The position numbers were made by a program, and so were the translations under genes. 64,000 nt of DNA from Kutzneria sp. (GTDB lineage: Bacteria > Actinomycetota > Actinomycetes > Mycobacteriales > Pseudonocardiaceae): the NCBI GenBank assembly GCA_019239965.1, contig JAFAZC010000202.1:35479-99478 (forward strand), written 5' to 3'. Below the pieces are notes generated by a model. The model saw nothing but the letters and a program-made list of their open reading frames with translations. It was not told the DNA's origin and ran no database searches. This document shows positions 57,075-64,000 of this stretch, one piece after another (within the stretch, counting starts at the first letter, position 1; each line of letters begins with the position of its first letter).

Positions 57075-57665
57075 GTGGCGGTACACGAGGAACTGGTTGG
57101 CGAATATCTGAATCTGCTGGCCGACCGTGTGCCGGCCCCGGGTGGTGGGGCGGCGGCCGCGCTGGTGGCGATGGTGGCCCGCTACAGCGACGGCGACAAG
57201 CACGCTGAACACGCCGAGACCATTGCCGGGATCCTCCAGTCCGCCGAGCGGCTGCGGCACGAGGCACTGACCCTGGCCGAACAAGACGCGCGAGCGTTTG
57301 CCTCAGTGGCTGAGGCCTACCGGCGACCCAGGAGCACCGAGGACGAGAAGGCGGCCCGCGGCACCGCCATCCAGGACGCACTCGCCTCGGCCACGCGGCC
57401 GCCCGCGGCCACCATCTCCATCGCTGCCAGCATTGTCGATCTCGCGGAACGGCCCCTGCCGATCGGCAACCGCAACGTGATCACCGATGTGGCCGAGGCG
57501 GCGAGAGCGGCCGCCGCGACCTCGCGGGTGAACGTGGAGATCAACCTTTCCGGCCTGAAGGATCCGGCGATACGTCAGGGTATTGAGCGCGCCGCGTCTG
57601 GAGTGGACGACGTGCTCACCCGCGCGGACAAGGTCACGGCCGCGGTACGGGAGTGGATCAGATGA
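57075..57665 (+). CDS. Formiminotransferase-cyclodeaminase-like protein
   Basis: 196-residue all-helical cyclodeaminase-fold protein. Family motifs are VPAPGGGAAAALVAMVARYS near residue 20, DARAFASVAEAYR, and PLPIGNRNVITDVAEAARAAAATSRVNVEINL near 145. Such proteins eliminate ammonia from 5-formimino-tetrahydrofolate in histidine or purine breakdown. No formiminotransferase is adjacent. Start GTG 57075 uncertain. Confidence 0.85.
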   Translation: MAVHEELVGEYLNLLADRVPAPGGGAAAALVAMVARYSDGDKHAEHAETIAGILQSAERLRHEALTLAEQDARAFASVAEAYRRPRSTEDEKAARGTAIQDALASATRPPAATISIAASIVDLAERPLPIGNRNVITDVAEAARAAAATSRVNVEINLSGLKDPAIRQGIERAASGVDDVLTRADKVTAAVREWIR

Positions 57666-57698
57666 TCAACGGTGCGGTGACTGGCATGGACCATCGCC

Positions 57699-58829
57699 CT
57701 ACGACACCAGGCGCGCGACTCGCTCCGCCACGTCAGCCGGCGACGGCATCGCCGCCATCTCGGCACTGACCTCACTGGCCGTCCGGATCAGTTTCTCGTC
57801 GGTGAGCAGCCGGCGTAGCGACTCGGCATCCAGTTCCTCCTCTGTCCCGGACAGCCCGGCGCCGCGAGCGTGCACGGCGGTGGCGTTGATGTGCCGGTCG
57901 GCACCGCTGGGCAGAACCAGTTGCGGCACACCGGCGGCGAGCGCGGTCATGGTCGTTCCCGCACCGCCGTGGTGCACCAACGCGGAACTGACCTCGAGCA
58001 GGGCATTGAGCGGAATCCAGCTGGCGATGTGGACGTTGGGCGGCAGTTCACCGAGGCCGCTGCTGTCGGCATCGCCGAGCGCGACGACGAACTCGGCATC
58101 CACGTCCGGCGCCGCGGCGATGATCCGCTCGACCGGGCCGAGCCCGTTCACCCTGGGCGCCACCGTGCCCAGTGTGACCGCGATCCTGGGCCTGCCGGCC
58201 GGCATCTCCCGCAGCCAGGAGGGCAGCACGCCGCCACCGTTGTAGGGTACGTACCGCATCGGCCACGCGGCGGGGTCCTGCGTAACCATGCTGGGTGGGG
58301 CCACGTCGACGTAGGCGACACTCGCCGGCGGTTCGGTCACGCCGTACCGGTCGAATGCCGGCTTCAGTTGTTCGCGCAGGGCATCGTCCATGCCCGTGGA
58401 CCGGGCGAAGCCGAATCCGTGTCCCAGTACGGGAATGCCGAGGCGGCCGCCCACGACCAGTCCGCTTCCCTGCAGCAGCGACTGGACCACGACGTCGGGA
58501 CGCCACCGGTCGGCCAGGTCGACAATGCCGTCGATCAGGATGTCCGTCATCTTCCCGAAGACGGGAGCCACCTCCCGCAGATCGGTGATCTTCATCGTGG
58601 CCATCTGCTGGAAGAGCGCGGGGTCGTCCCGCTGGACGCGGGCTATCATCTCCTCCCACTCGAACTCGGGCGCCACATCGACGACCGACAAGCCGGCCTT
58701 GCTGGCGACAAGCGCCTCACCGCTGGTGGCGACAAGCACCTCGTGGCCTGCCGAGCGCAGCGCCCAGGCGAGCGGGATGATCGGAAAGACATGGCCGACA
58801 CCGGGGCTGGCGATGAACAGTGCACGCAC
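57699..58829 (-). CDS. Macrolide-type GT1 glycosyltransferase
   Basis: 376-residue GT-B enzyme. N-terminal RALFIASPGVGHVFPIIPLAWALRSAGHEVLVAT, and C-terminal nucleotide-sugar site HHGGAGTTMTALAAGVPQLVLP, as in MGT/OleD. Such enzymes attach sugars to natural products, for tailoring or self-resistance. GTG 58829 lies after GGGAG. Divergent from a TetR regulator with operator-like DNA between, so it is probably induced by its acceptor. Confidence 0.88.
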   Translation of the reverse strand: MRALFIASPGVGHVFPIIPLAWALRSAGHEVLVATSGEALVASKAGLSVVDVAPEFEWEEMIARVQRDDPALFQQMATMKITDLREVAPVFGKMTDILIDGIVDLADRWRPDVVVQSLLQGSGLVVGGRLGIPVLGHGFGFARSTGMDDALREQLKPAFDRYGVTEPPASVAYVDVAPPSMVTQDPAAWPMRYVPYNGGGVLPSWLREMPAGRPRIAVTLGTVAPRVNGLGPVERIIAAAPDVDAEFVVALGDADSSGLGELPPNVHIASWIPLNALLEVSSALVHHGGAGTTMTALAAGVPQLVLPSGADRHINATAVHARGAGLSGTEEELDAESLRRLLTDEKLIRTASEVSAEMAAMPSPADVAERVARLVS

Positions 58830-58848
58830 GAGTGACTCCCTCACGAGA

Positions 58849-58873
58849 CTTAGAGAACATTTCATTCCCTAAG
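58849..58873. promoter_or_regulatory. Candidate TetR operator upstream of glycosyltransferase
   Basis: CTTAG (58849-58853) and CTAAG (58869-58873) are an inverted pair 15 bases apart with an AT-rich centre, midway between divergent starts 58829 and 58926. AT-rich sequence here stands out from the GC-rich surroundings. Confidence 0.4.
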
Positions 58874-58925
58874 ATGAGGGTACAGTACGGCATCAGAGAA
58901 CGCAACGGACTCTATGGGAGTAGCG

Positions 58926-59519
58926 ATGGAGACCACAGACCATCGCAAGGGGCCCCGCCGGCGAGGCGATGAACTCAACAGGGCCATCTTCACCGCGACC
59001 ATGGCGGAGCTGCTGGAGAGTGGTTACGCCAAGCTGACCATGGATCGGGTCGCCGAGCGTGCTCGGACCAGCAAGGCTTCGCTGTACCGACGGTGGCCCA
59101 GTCGGGTCGAACTGGCGCTGGACACGGTGCTGCACCACTTCCCCGATGCCGCCTCGCTGCCGAACACCGGTGACCTCCGTACGGATCTGGTCGCCGCACT
59201 GCGCCTGTTGGCCGACACCTTCACCGGATCGGTCGGCACCGTGGTGCGCAGCATGATGGCCGATATCGAGCTGGATCCGGAACTGGGGCGACAGCTTCGA
59301 GTGAGGGCGCTGGACCAGCGCAACGAGGCGTTCCTGTCACTGCTGCGCAGAGCCGCGATGCGGGGCGAGGCGCGCGGGGACAAGCTGACCCAGCGGATCG
59401 CCGGCCTGGGGCCGGCGTTGCTCAGGGAACACATCACGCTGCACGGGGTACCCGTGCCCGACGTGGTGATCGAGGAGATCGTGGACGAGGTACTGCTGCC
59501 CCTGGTATCGACGAGATGA
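58926..59519 (+). CDS. TetR/AcrR-family regulator
   Basis: 197 residues. HTH at about 18-62: AIFTATMAELLESGYAKLTMDRVAERARTSKASLYRRW. The C-terminal domain is of the TetR_C_16-like type. ATG 58926 follows GGGAG. Its stop overlaps the RibD-like gene start in ATGA, so it is cotranscribed with the reductase; it should also control the divergent glycosyltransferase. Confidence 0.9.
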   Translation: METTDHRKGPRRRGDELNRAIFTATMAELLESGYAKLTMDRVAERARTSKASLYRRWPSRVELALDTVLHHFPDAASLPNTGDLRTDLVAALRLLADTFTGSVGTVVRSMMADIELDPELGRQLRVRALDQRNEAFLSLLRRAAMRGEARGDKLTQRIAGLGPALLREHITLHGVPVPDVVIEEIVDEVLLPLVSTR

Positions 59520-60214
59520 GCGATGCCAGAGGCCGACCTTACGTGGTATTGAGCGCGGCCATGTCCCTCGACGGCTATCTCGACGATGCCAGCGGCACTC
59601 GGCTGCTGCTATCCAACGAGGCCGATCTGGATCGGGTGGACGGTGTCCGCGCCGAATGTGACGCGATCATGGTCGGCGCCAACACCGTTCGCCGGGACGA
59701 CCCCCGACTGACCGTACGGTCCGCGACCCGGCGCGCGGACCGAGTTTCCCGCGGTCTGCCGCCCAGCCCGACCAAGGTCACTGTCACCGCGAGCGGTGCC
59801 ATCGACGCAGCCGCGAAGTTCTTCACCGCAGGCACGGCAAGCAAGCTCGTCTATGCCACGAGCGCCGCCATGACCACACTTGACGAACGGGTCGCCGGAC
59901 TCGCGACGGTGGTGGACGCCGGTCCGGAGATCAGTCTGCCAGCCTTGCTCGCCGAGCTTGCCGGCCGCGGCATCGGCAGGCTGATGGTCGAGGGCGGCAC
60001 GGCGATGCACACTCAGTTCCTCCTGGCCGGGCTCGCCGACGAGCTGCATGTCGTGGTCGCACCGTTCTTCGTCGGTGACAGCACCGCACCACGCTTCGTC
60101 CTCGACGGCCGGTTTCCGCAGAACTCGGGTAGGCGGATGGAGCTGGCGGAGGCGCGGCGGATCGGCGATGTCGTCCTCCTCCGATACCTAGGGCTTGCGC
60201 GCCTGCTCGACTGA
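59516..60214 (+). CDS. RibD C-terminal (dihydrofolate-reductase-like) reductase
   Basis: 232 residues with the RibD_C fold: VVLSAAMSLDGYLDDASGTRLLLS, DAIMVGANTVRRDDPRLTVR, LMVEGGTAMHTQFL and LADELHVVVAPFFVGD. Riboflavin-pathway reductases of this type reduce a ribosylamino-pyrimidine with NADPH; stand-alone copies often have other roles. Overlap with the TetR gene places it in that operon. Confidence 0.87.
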   Translation: MSDARGRPYVVLSAAMSLDGYLDDASGTRLLLSNEADLDRVDGVRAECDAIMVGANTVRRDDPRLTVRSATRRADRVSRGLPPSPTKVTVTASGAIDAAAKFFTAGTASKLVYATSAAMTTLDERVAGLATVVDAGPEISLPALLAELAGRGIGRLMVEGGTAMHTQFLLAGLADELHVVVAPFFVGDSTAPRFVLDGRFPQNSGRRMELAEARRIGDVVLLRYLGLARLLD

Positions 60215-60241
60215 CACCGCGCCCGAACCGTCCCAGCGGCC

Positions 60242-60272
60242 TTGACAGCAAATATTCCATATGGGCTATATT
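60242..60272 (+). promoter_or_regulatory. Consensus promoter and ArsR-operator-like repeat of the ArsR gene
   Basis: TTGACA (60242-60247) and TATATT (60267-60272) with a 19-base spacer. Six bases then lead to ATG 60279, so the mRNA is probably leaderless. Inverted AATAT (60251-60255) and ATATT (60268-60272) cover spacer and -10, a likely ArsR binding site. Confidence 0.6.
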
Positions 60273-60278
60273 ACTGCC

Positions 60279-60599
60279 ATGGCATCAACATTCGAGGTGC
60301 TTGCCGAGCCCCGACGCAGGGAGATCCTCGACCTGCTGCGCAGCGGTGAGCGTCCCGTTGGCGACCTGGTCGACCGACTCACCCTCACCCAGCCGACGGT
60401 CTCCAAACACCTCAAGGTGCTCCGCGAGGCCGGACTGGTCGAAGTCCGGCAGGACGCGCAACGCCGGTGGTACCGACTGCGCCTGGAACCACTCACCGAG
60501 ATTGACGCATGGCTCGCGCCGTACCGGCGAATGTGGAACGCCAGTCTGGACGCACTCGAGCGGCACCTGGACACCATGCCGGACGAACCAGCCCCCTGA
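60279..60599 (+). CDS. ArsR/SmtB-family repressor
   Basis: 106 residues: VLAEPRRREILDLLRSGERPVGDLVDRLTLTQPTVSKHLKVLREAGLV. No cysteine ligand cluster is seen, so it is of the metal-independent subgroup often paired with AHSA1 genes. ATG 60279 lacks a ribosome site but lies next to a -10. Two AHSA1-type genes follow. Confidence 0.9.
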   Translation: MASTFEVLAEPRRREILDLLRSGERPVGDLVDRLTLTQPTVSKHLKVLREAGLVEVRQDAQRRWYRLRLEPLTEIDAWLAPYRRMWNASLDALERHLDTMPDEPAP

Positions 60600-60669
60600 G
60601 AACGACAACGGCCATCCGAACCAAAGTGGCCTTCCGAACGAAAGCGGCCCCGAAGAAAGAAGCACAGAC

Positions 60670-61629
60670 ATGGCAACAGAAGACGCGAGCGCGTCGCTGC
60701 GGATCGTCGAGGGCACGCCGGTGCTGCGGTTCGAACGGCGAATCGCCCATCCCCCGGCCAAGGTGTGGCGGGCGGTCACCGACCCGGCCGAGATGGCGCA
60801 CTGGTTTCCCGCCGCGGTGGAGACCGAGCTGAGGACCGGTGCCGCCATGCGGTTCACCTTCCCCGAGGACGCTCCACTCGACACGGTGGGCGAGGGTGAG
60901 ATCCTCGAGTTCGATCCACCGAAGGTGTATGCGTTCCGCTGGAACCAGAGCGTGCTGCGATTCGAGCTGCTTGCGGACGGCCAGGGCTGCCTGCTGGTGT
61001 TCACCGAGACCCTCGGCGGAGGCTGGGCCGGTGGGCTGGCGGCCGGCCGCAACGCCGCGGGTTGGGACGTCTGCCTCGACGCGATGCTTGCCAGGCTCAC
61101 CGACCAGAGTTATCGGCAGCCGACGGACTGGCTCGGCCCGATGGAGCACTACATCGCGAAGTTCGGGCTCGACACGGGGAAAGTCCACGAGACCGACGAG
61201 GGATACCGCATCCACTTCGCCCGCGACCTGGTGTGGAAGTCCGTCGAGGACGTGTGGGACCTGCTCACCGGGAGGACGGCAGTGGGGATCGGAGCGGCGC
61301 CACCTCTGCCGGCCACCAACGGATACGTGCCCGCCGGCCCGGTCGCCGCCGCCTCGCCGCCGCGAATCCTCACCTACCACTGGCTGCACGACGGTGAGCC
61401 CGCCGGCCTCGTGCGCTTCGAGATCACGCACGATCCGACACTCGGCACCAGGATCGAACTCAGCCAGACAATCCCGGCCCGGCTCGCCGAGGTGCGGACC
61501 ACCGCGCTCGCCGCATGGCACACCTACCTCGAGCTGTTCTTCGCCGCGACCCATGGGGACATCCGGTGCCCGTGGCCGAAGGACCGTACCGAGGCCCTGA
61601 CGAGGACCTACTCCGAGGGCCTCCACTGA
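60670..61629 (+). CDS. Double SRPBCC (AHSA1-like) protein
   Basis: 319 residues. Two SRPBCC-like halves: LRFERRIAHPPAKVWRAVTDPAEMAHWFPA (about 17-46) and a second from about 170 with FARDLVWKSVEDVWDLLTG and RTTALAAWHTYLELFFA. AHSA1-like proteins bind hydrophobic ligands or proteins. ATG 60670 has only a weak ribosome site. Follows arsR by 70 bases, likely in the same transcript. Confidence 0.82.
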   Translation: MATEDASASLRIVEGTPVLRFERRIAHPPAKVWRAVTDPAEMAHWFPAAVETELRTGAAMRFTFPEDAPLDTVGEGEILEFDPPKVYAFRWNQSVLRFELLADGQGCLLVFTETLGGGWAGGLAAGRNAAGWDVCLDAMLARLTDQSYRQPTDWLGPMEHYIAKFGLDTGKVHETDEGYRIHFARDLVWKSVEDVWDLLTGRTAVGIGAAPPLPATNGYVPAGPVAAASPPRILTYHWLHDGEPAGLVRFEITHDPTLGTRIELSQTIPARLAEVRTTALAAWHTYLELFFAATHGDIRCPWPKDRTEALTRTYSEGLH

Positions 61630-61645
61630 CCACGGGCCCATCCCG

Positions 61646-61695
61646 TTGACATGCAGTTAATCGGTTGCCTATATTTCAGGCAGCCGTTTGGCTGC
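61646..61695 (+). promoter_or_regulatory. Promoter, operator-like repeat and leader hairpin of the second AHSA1 gene
   Basis: TTGACA (61646-61651), 18-base spacer, TATATT (61670-61675). TGCCT and AGGCA (61666-61682) form an inverted repeat over the -10. GCAGCC-gttt-GGCTGC (61680-61695) would fold at the start of the mRNA, 25 bases before ATG 61721. Confidence 0.6.
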
Positions 61696-61720
61696 ATGAA
61701 CTGATGATCGGAGCGCTCGC

Positions 61721-62200
61721 ATGGAGAACACCGCTTTCGTCTACACCAGCTACATCCGCGCGACACCGGAACAGCTCTGGAAGGCGCTGATCGACCCGGC
61801 CTTGACCAGCCGCTACTGGGGCACGAGCTTCGAGACCGACTGGGCCGCGGGATCTCCCATGGTGTGGACGGAACGTGGAGTCCGAACGATTGATCCCGAG
61901 CAGGTCGTACTGGAGGCCACGCCCTGCAAGCGGTTGTCGTACACCTGGCACACCTTCACGCCGGAGTGGGCGGAGCTCGCTGGGGTGAGCGAGGAGGTAC
62001 GTGCCACACTCGCCGAGGAGCCAAGATCGAAGGTGACCTTCGAGATCGAGCCGGTAGGAAAGACCGTCAAGCTGACGCTCATTCACGACTTCGGTTCGGC
62101 GGACACCCTGCGCGGCATGTGCGGCAAGGCCTGGCCGGGCCTGGTGTGCAGCCTGAAGACGCTGATGGAAACCGGCGAAACCCTGTCGTTCACCGCTTGA
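61721..62200 (+). CDS. SRPBCC (AHSA1-like) protein
   Basis: 159 residues, single AHSA1 domain: VYTSYIRATPEQLWKALIDPALTSRYWGTSFETDW, then RLSYTWHTFTPEWAEL and KLTLIHDFGSADTLRGMCGKAWPGLVCSLKTLMETG. Its promoter shares the TTGACA/TATATT pattern with the ArsR gene, so the same repressor may control both. Confidence 0.87.
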   Translation: MENTAFVYTSYIRATPEQLWKALIDPALTSRYWGTSFETDWAAGSPMVWTERGVRTIDPEQVVLEATPCKRLSYTWHTFTPEWAELAGVSEEVRATLAEEPRSKVTFEIEPVGKTVKLTLIHDFGSADTLRGMCGKAWPGLVCSLKTLMETGETLSFTA

Positions 62201-62222
62201 TCGCGAGAACAGCCCAACCCGC

Positions 62223-64000
62223 TCAGGGGCAGCCGATCGCCATGGCCAGCACCTGAGCGAGATGCAGGGCTGCGCGGTCGGTCTCCTGGACGATCTGTGT
62301 TCGGCAGCTGAAACCGTCGGCCACCACGAGGGTGTCCGGTTCAGCCGCGCGGACCGCCGGAAGCAGGGTCCGTTCCCCGATGGCGCGGGCGATGTCGTAG
62401 TGCCCGCGCTGGAAGCCGAAATCACCGGCCAGACCGCAGCATCCGGCGGGCAGCGACTGGTTGTCCAGCCCGGCCTTGGCAAGCACGGCCTCGTCCGCCG
62501 AGGAACCCAGGACTGCGTACTGGTGGCAGTGCGTCTGCGTGATCGTCCGCCTAGACAGCCGCGGCGGCGACCAGTCGGGCGCGTACTCCTGCAGGAACTC
62601 CGGCAGGGTGCGGGTCTGCCGTGCCAACCGGCGCGCGATCGCTTCGTCGGGCAGCAGCTCGGCCAGGTCGGACCGGAACACCGAGACGCAGCTGGGTTCC
62701 AGCCCGACAACGGCGACATCGGCCTCCAGCACGGGCCGCAGGATCCGCAGGGTGCGCCGCAGCACCCGGGCGGCGACCCCGAGTTGGCCGGTGGAGATCC
62801 AGGTCAGTCCGCAGCACAGCGCACCGCGGGGCACGAGCACGTCGAATCCCGCGTGCTCCAGGACCCTTGTCGCGGCCACGGCCACCTCAGGGGTGAAGTA
62901 GTTGTTGAAGGTGTCCGGCCACAACACCACTGGCGGCCGTCCCCGGACCGCGGGACGGCGCAGCCGGGTGAACGGCGTCCTCGCGTACTGAGGAAGCCGG
63001 CGCTGCGGCGCTATTCCGGCGAGCAGCTTGATCACCGTCGACACCGCCGATGTCCGCCCTGCCGCGTTGACCAGTCCCGGGGCCGCCGACGCCAGCCGGG
63101 ACCACAGCGGCAGCCAGCCCAGGGAGTAGTGGGTCGCCGGGCGCGGCCTCCCCGCGTAGTGGTTGGCGAGGAACTCGGCCTTGTAGGTGGCCATGTCCAC
63201 CCCGGTGGGACAGTCACTGCGGCATCCCTTGCAGGACAGGCACAGGTCAAGCGCGTCGCGGACCTCCGCCGACCGCCACCCACCGGTCACGACCTCGCCG
63301 CGCAGCATTTCGAACAACAGGTGCGCCCGCCCGCGGGTGGAGTGCCGCTCCTCGCCGGTGACGGCGTAGCTGGGGCACATCACGTCGGCCGGTGCGTGCT
63401 CGACGCACTTGCCGACACCGACGCAACGGCGTATCGCCTGACCAAAGTCGTCGTGGTCATCGGGATAGCTGAAAGCCGTGCGCGGTTTTCCTTCGCGGAC
63501 CACGGAGAGCAGCCGCAGGTTTTCGTCGATCCGGTCCGGGCGCACGATGACGCCGGGATTCATCCTGCCATCCGGGTCCCAAATGGACTTGAACTCGCCG
63601 AACGCGCCAACCCCCTGGTCGCCATACATGCGGGTGAGCAACTCCGCGCGCGCCCGGCCATCGCCGTGTTCCCCGGACAGCGAGCCGCCGTGCGCCAGGA
63701 CGAGGTCGGCGGCCTCCGTCACGAAGTCGCGGAACCTCGCGACACCTTGGCCACTGAACAGGTCGAAGTCGATCCGCACATGCACGCAGCCCTCGCCGAA
63801 GTGGCCGTAGACAACGCCTCGATGGCGGTGGCGCTTCATCAGGGAGTCGAACCCACGCAGATAGCCGCCAAGCCGTTCGGGCGGCACCGCGGCGTCCTCC
63901 CATCCCGGCCACGCCTCGGTGCCGTCGGCCAGCCGGGTCGCCGTTCCGGCGCCCTCTTCACGGATCCGCCAGAACGCGCGCTGCTCGGCGGGATCGGTGA
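62223..64000 (-). CDS. FAD-linked oxidoreductase with two 4Fe-4S and CCG domains, N-terminus outside window
   Basis: At least 592 residues of a GlcD/Dld-type fusion protein. FAD-oxidase C-terminal domain (YGHFGEGCVHVRIDF, SGEHGDGRARAELL), then two 4Fe-4S sites (CVGVGKCVEHAPADVMCPSY and CLSCKGCRSDCP) and CCG domains (ALCCGLTWISTGQ and GCCGLAGDFGFQ). Such single-chain enzymes oxidise D-lactate or a related 2-hydroxy acid and pass electrons to the quinone pool. The frame is open to the window edge, so the FAD-binding half is off the end. Confidence 0.88.
   Translation of the reverse strand, partial: TDPAEQRAFWRIREEGAGTATRLADGTEAWPGWEDAAVPPERLGGYLRGFDSLMKRHRHRGVVYGHFGEGCVHVRIDFDLFSGQGVARFRDFVTEAADLVLAHGGSLSGEHGDGRARAELLTRMYGDQGVGAFGEFKSIWDPDGRMNPGVIVRPDRIDENLRLLSVVREGKPRTAFSYPDDHDDFGQAIRRCVGVGKCVEHAPADVMCPSYAVTGEERHSTRGRAHLLFEMLRGEVVTGGWRSAEVRDALDLCLSCKGCRSDCPTGVDMATYKAEFLANHYAGRPRPATHYSLGWLPLWSRLASAAPGLVNAAGRTSAVSTVIKLLAGIAPQRRLPQYARTPFTRLRRPAVRGRPPVVLWPDTFNNYFTPEVAVAATRVLEHAGFDVLVPRGALCCGLTWISTGQLGVAARVLRRTLRILRPVLEADVAVVGLEPSCVSVFRSDLAELLPDEAIARRLARQTRTLPEFLQEYAPDWSPPRLSRRTITQTHCHQYAVLGSSADEAVLAKAGLDNQSLPAGCCGLAGDFGFQRGHYDIARAIGERTLLPAVRAAEPDTLVVADGFSCRTQIVQETDRAALHLAQVLAMAIGCP

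Overview
The window is a 64 kb piece of a high-GC actinomycete chromosome. WhiB, SARP, ANTAR, DUF3040 and DUF6292 proteins, many GTG starts, four-base stop/start overlaps and some apparently leaderless starts all fit. The DUF6292 protein and the SARP/WD40 content lean towards Pseudonocardiales (Amycolatopsis or Saccharomonospora relatives), but that is inference. There is no phage, insertion sequence or CRISPR array, no rRNA, and one tRNA. No gene-free stretch exceeds 300 bases. Both ends cut a gene: an agmatinase-family enzyme at the left and an FAD/Fe-S oxidoreductase at the right.

Layout. 0-10 kb: agmatinase, YrdC/Sua5-type protein, DUF2975 membrane protein behind a long perfect palindrome, tRNA-Lys(CUU), a TetR/acyl-CoA ligase pair with a hotdog thioesterase, 5-oxoprolinase subunit A overlapping an FhuF-like Fe-S protein, and a CsoR-CopZ-CopA copper operon with its operator. 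10-20 kb: a wrecked S53 peptidase gene, an SRPBCC protein, an MFS transporter, a MEDS/anti-sigma ATPase, DUF3040 and DUF6328 proteins, a pyruvate-oxidase-like enzyme and a CHAD protein. 20-29 kb: beta-phosphoglucomutase plus GH65 phosphorylase, then a seven-gene Mrp/Mbh-type cation antiporter operon. 29-40 kb: a signalling block with two STAS proteins, a tryptophanyl-tRNA synthetase behind a trp attenuator, a 1287-residue HAMP-array hybrid kinase facing an ANTAR-GAF-PAS-SpoIIE phosphatase, CsbD, WhiB, and a STAS/RsbW/sigma-B-F-like operon. 40-49 kb: DeoR with MFS, CtaG, aldo-keto reductase, secreted protein, a frameshifted MFS gene, methyltransferase, MerB-like lyase and threonine dehydratase. 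49-56 kb: three stand-alone SARP regulators around a HTH-STAND-WD40 protein and an unrecognised cysteine-rich protein. 56-64 kb: secreted histidine phosphatase, cyclodeaminase-like protein, TetR with macrolide-type glycosyltransferase and RibD-like reductase, an ArsR/AHSA1 module, and the Fe-S oxidoreductase.

How it works together. Several blocks make one stress and signalling theme. The STAS, RsbW, sigma, SpoIIE and MEDS proteins are parts of partner-switching control of an alternative sigma factor. CsbD, DUF3040 and SRPBCC genes have upstream GTTT-N14-16-GGGTA-like sequences that could be its promoters. Copper, cation/pH, mercury-type and translation-stress (trpS attenuation) functions sit nearby. 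The most unusual pieces are the trpS leader, the Mbh-ordered antiporter operon without a full MrpA, the SARP/STAND-WD40/cysteine-rich cluster, and two long perfect palindromes (at 2423-2473 and 39996-40021).
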